64,000 nucleotides of DNA from Bacillota bacterium (lineage in GTDB: Bacteria; Bacillota; Clostridia; Tissierellales; MES13), in NCBI GenBank assembly GCA_009711785.1, contig VENA01000008.1, forward strand, positions 62,001 through 126,000. The letters run 5' to 3'. The position numbers were made by a program, and so were the translations under genes. Below are positions 62,065-64,000 of the stretch, one piece after another. How positions within the stretch are numbered: the stretch's first letter is position 1; each line of letters starts with the position of its first letter. The notes beneath the pieces were generated by a model that did not search any database, was not told the origin of the DNA, and saw only the letters and a program-made list of their open reading frames with translations.

Positions 62065-62694
62065 CTAATTGGCAATAGAATGTCTCATTACCCTCCTATT
62101 TACTGCATCAAGGGTAGATTTAACTACAGATTCTTTTATATCTACATCAATAAAGGAAGATCCTGAGTAAATCTCTTCTTTATTTGAAGCTAAAAAGCTT
62201 ACTGCCGTAACAATTACATCTTCACCTGCTAAATTTACTTTACTTGTATCTTCAAATACAAAAACTTCTTCAACACCTAAATACTTTTCTATTGCTTCTA
62301 AAGTAGCTGTTGCTAACATTCTTTTTGAATTAAATGTAGTATTTGGTCCTGAGATTTTACCTTCATATACTTTATCGTCTTTTTCTAAAATAACTTTAAC
62401 TTTCAGCCTTTTTCCTGTAATTGAAGTTTCTACACTTTTAAGTTTAAGTCTTGAATCATCATCTTTAGTTAATTCTTTATCTATCTGTGCTATACTTATT
62501 ACTTTATAATCTATATCTAAATCAAACTTTGACATTAAAGCAGATTTAACGTCTCTTGAAATTTGTTTTGGACTTCTTTCCATACTAGATAATACATGTA
62601 TTTCTGTTATTTCTTTATCCTTATTTACTACTACTTTACTTGATAAAACAGAATTAATTTTCCCTAGAAATTCTTCAATTGACTTTATATCCAT
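62065..62694 (-). CDS. Uncharacterised protein with two repeated alpha/beta units
   Basis: 209 aa, soluble. The N-terminal part (about 1-70) has EIHVLSSMERSPKQISRDV. The C-terminal part reads VTAVSFLASNKEEIYSGSS, then FIDVDIKESVVKSTLDAVNR. That recalls the regulatory domain of 2-isopropylmalate synthase (strand, Y-x-G, D-x-x-x-A/S, helix ending in N-R), but without a catalytic domain. The likeness is by eye only. AAGGTGATTAT precedes the ATG. Downstream lies the inverted-repeat element and the HD-GYP gene. Confidence 0.6.
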   Translation of the reverse strand: MDIKSIEEFLGKINSVLSSKVVVNKDKEITEIHVLSSMERSPKQISRDVKSALMSKFDLDIDYKVISIAQIDKELTKDDDSRLKLKSVETSITGKRLKVKVILEKDDKVYEGKISGPNTTFNSKRMLATATLEAIEKYLGVEEVFVFEDTSKVNLAGEDVIVTAVSFLASNKEEIYSGSSFIDVDIKESVVKSTLDAVNRRVMRHSIAN

Positions 62695-62836
62695 ATAATC
62701 ACCTTCGCCTCACTATTCAGAATAATATTATAATTTAATATATTCTAGCAATAAATGGATTTTCCTTTGTTTTTGACATATTTTTTTAATTCCAAAAAAT
62801 TATAGGTCCAAAGTCCTATATTAGATTGTCATAATA

Positions 62837-64000
62837 TCACTTTCCTTCGCAAATTTCCACCCATCTATCTAATAATGAGTCTAATTTTTCTTGTAGTTTT
62901 GACTTTTCTTTATGAATTTCGTTTAATTTTTCAAAATCCCTAGCATGTTCTTTCATTTCCTGTTCTTTCTTTTCAAGTAAGGTTTCATGCTCCTTTATCT
63001 GTTCTTCTAATTCTTCTAGTTTCCATTTATTTATGCCTTTTTTCTTTGGTTTAGTTTTATTATTTTTTGTCTTCTTCTCTTTGTTTTTCTCTTTTTTTCG
63101 TTGTCTTATTTCTTCTATTTCTTCTTTCTCTTCTTTTTTCTTTTCCTTGTAGTATTCATAATTTCCTAAATAATTTACTAATTTTTTATTTCTTAACTCT
63201 ACTATTCTTTTTGCTATTTTATTTATAAAGTATCTATCATGGGATATAAAAACTATAGTACCATTAAAATCTTTTAATGCTTCTTCTAACATTTCCCTTG
63301 AACCTATATCTAAGTGGTTTGTTGGTTCATCTAGTATTAAAAGATTAATATCTTTATACATAAGCATTGCTAGTTTAAATCTACTTTTTTCTCCACCTGA
63401 CAAATTATATATTTTTTTAAATACATCATCACCATAGAATAAAAAGCGTGCTAATTTATTTCTAGCTTCACCCTCACCTATAGTAAATTCCCTCATAAAC
63501 GTTTCAAGTACTGATTTTTTCTCATCTTTAAAATATATAGATTGTTCTAAGTATCCTATTTTCACTCTAGAACCTATTTTTAATTCTCCTGCATCTTTTT
63601 TATATTTATCTAATATTATTTTTAAAAGTGTAGATTTTCCACTACCATTTTTCCCTAAGATAGCTAATCTTTCCTGATATTTAACAAATAAATCTAGATT
63701 CTTTAAAATACAATTTTCATCAAAGGATTTACAAAGCCCTTTAATTTTTAACACATCATTTCCTGATCTTTTATTTGATGAAAATTCTAAACCTATTTTT
63801 CTATCCTCTGTATTTGGCTTATCTAATTTATCCATTTTTTCGAGTTTTCTTTCCATCTGTTTGGCCTTTTTAAACATCTTCTCACTATCACGCATATTAC
63901 CCCATACTCTAAATCTTTTAATAGCCTCTTCCATATCATCTATTTTCTTTTGTTGATTTTTAAATTCAGCTAACTGTTCTAAAACCCTTCTTTCTTTCTC
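62837..64000 (-). CDS. ABC-F family ATPase, C-terminal part (continues past the window end)
   Basis: The open frame runs to the last base of the window, giving 387 residues of the C-terminal portion. An inter-domain linker (QLAEFKNQQKKIDDMEEAIK) is followed by the second ABC domain: ILGKNGSGKSTLL (Walker A), NLSGGEKSRFKLAML (signature), LLILDEPTNHLDIG (Walker B) and FISHDRYFI (H-loop). The C-terminal tail is a long Lys/Glu-rich coiled coil of about 120 residues. ABC-F proteins act on ribosomes (translation factors or antibiotic protection); no transmembrane domains occur. The subtype cannot be decided without the N-terminal half. Confidence 0.92.
   Translation of the reverse strand, partial: EKERRVLEQLAEFKNQQKKIDDMEEAIKRFRVWGNMRDSEKMFKKAKQMERKLEKMDKLDKPNTEDRKIGLEFSSNKRSGNDVLKIKGLCKSFDENCILKNLDLFVKYQERLAILGKNGSGKSTLLKIILDKYKKDAGELKIGSRVKIGYLEQSIYFKDEKKSVLETFMREFTIGEGEARNKLARFLFYGDDVFKKIYNLSGGEKSRFKLAMLMYKDINLLILDEPTNHLDIGSREMLEEALKDFNGTIVFISHDRYFINKIAKRIVELRNKKLVNYLGNYEYYKEKKKEEKEEIEEIRQRKKEKNKEKKTKNNKTKPKKKGINKWKLEELEEQIKEHETLLEKKEQEMKEHARDFEKLNEIHKEKSKLQEKLDSLLDRWVEICEGK

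Overview
The window is very AT-rich, with genes packed mostly on the minus strand, strong GGAGG ribosome-binding sites, frequent TTG/GTG starts and many sigma-54 signals. The gene content is Clostridia-like: Stickland-type branched-chain keto acid oxidation, butyrate kinase, PRD regulators, CdaA/CdaR and a glmS ribozyme. I read it as a chromosomal segment of a low-GC anaerobic Firmicute (Clostridia, possibly Tissierellales). The genus cannot be fixed from the sequence alone.

Layout. 1-8.2 kb: gene remnants, then a CoA-transferase plus ketosynthase III-like operon, a divergent sigma-54 activator, an iron-sulfur flavoprotein and a sodium:solute symporter with a small membrane partner. Both the CoA-transferase operon and the symporter operon have near-consensus -24/-12 promoters and similar TGTAACA/TGTTACA upstream sites, so the one activator probably controls both. 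8.2-20.3 kb: an accessory island holding a truncated NHL gene, an IS3-family element, and decayed tnsD/tniQ and tnsC/tniB genes of a Tn7-like transposon. It also carries an intact four-gene cassette (lipoprotein, membrane-anchored J-like protein, minimal GrpE-like protein, Hsp70-like ATPase) and a further decayed gene. The island sits directly downstream of glmS, the classical Tn7 attachment position. Three 20-bp tandem repeats begin about 37 bp past the glmS stop and resemble a transposon end.

20.3-24 kb: glmS with its self-cleaving ribozyme leader, and glmM. 24-34.8 kb: one large sugar operon running from ABC importer and binding protein through GH65 phosphorylase, LacI regulator, PfkB kinase and sucrose-synthase-like GT4 to GalT-like uridylyltransferase. 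It is driven by a consensus promoter with a perfect 16-bp LacI-type operator downstream of it. 34.8-39.1 kb: YitT protein and a pantothenate operon (DUF2520-panB-panC-panD) preceded by a pan-motif-like RNA and an attenuator-type terminator.

39.1-47.6 kb: a sigma-54-driven operon for 2-oxoacid oxidation to acyl-CoA and then acyl-phosphate and ATP (buk-ptb-buk, P-loop ATPase, four-subunit 2-oxoacid:ferredoxin oxidoreductase), with its PAS/AAA+ activator beside it. 47.6-53.6 kb: CdaA/CdaR (c-di-AMP), CapA-like, PrsW-like and polysaccharide deacetylase. 53.6-58.4 kb: PTS enzyme I, HPr, IIB, IIA and a PRD regulator, with no IIC permease. 58.7-64 kb: RmlD-like reductase, DUF89 remnant, DUF5317, HD-GYP, a structured intergenic element with a 25-codon ORF, an uncharacterised protein and the C-terminal part of an ABC-F ATPase that runs off the window.

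The strongest candidate for an undescribed system is the Hsp70/GrpE-like/J-like/lipoprotein cassette carried in the glmS-proximal, Tn7-like island.
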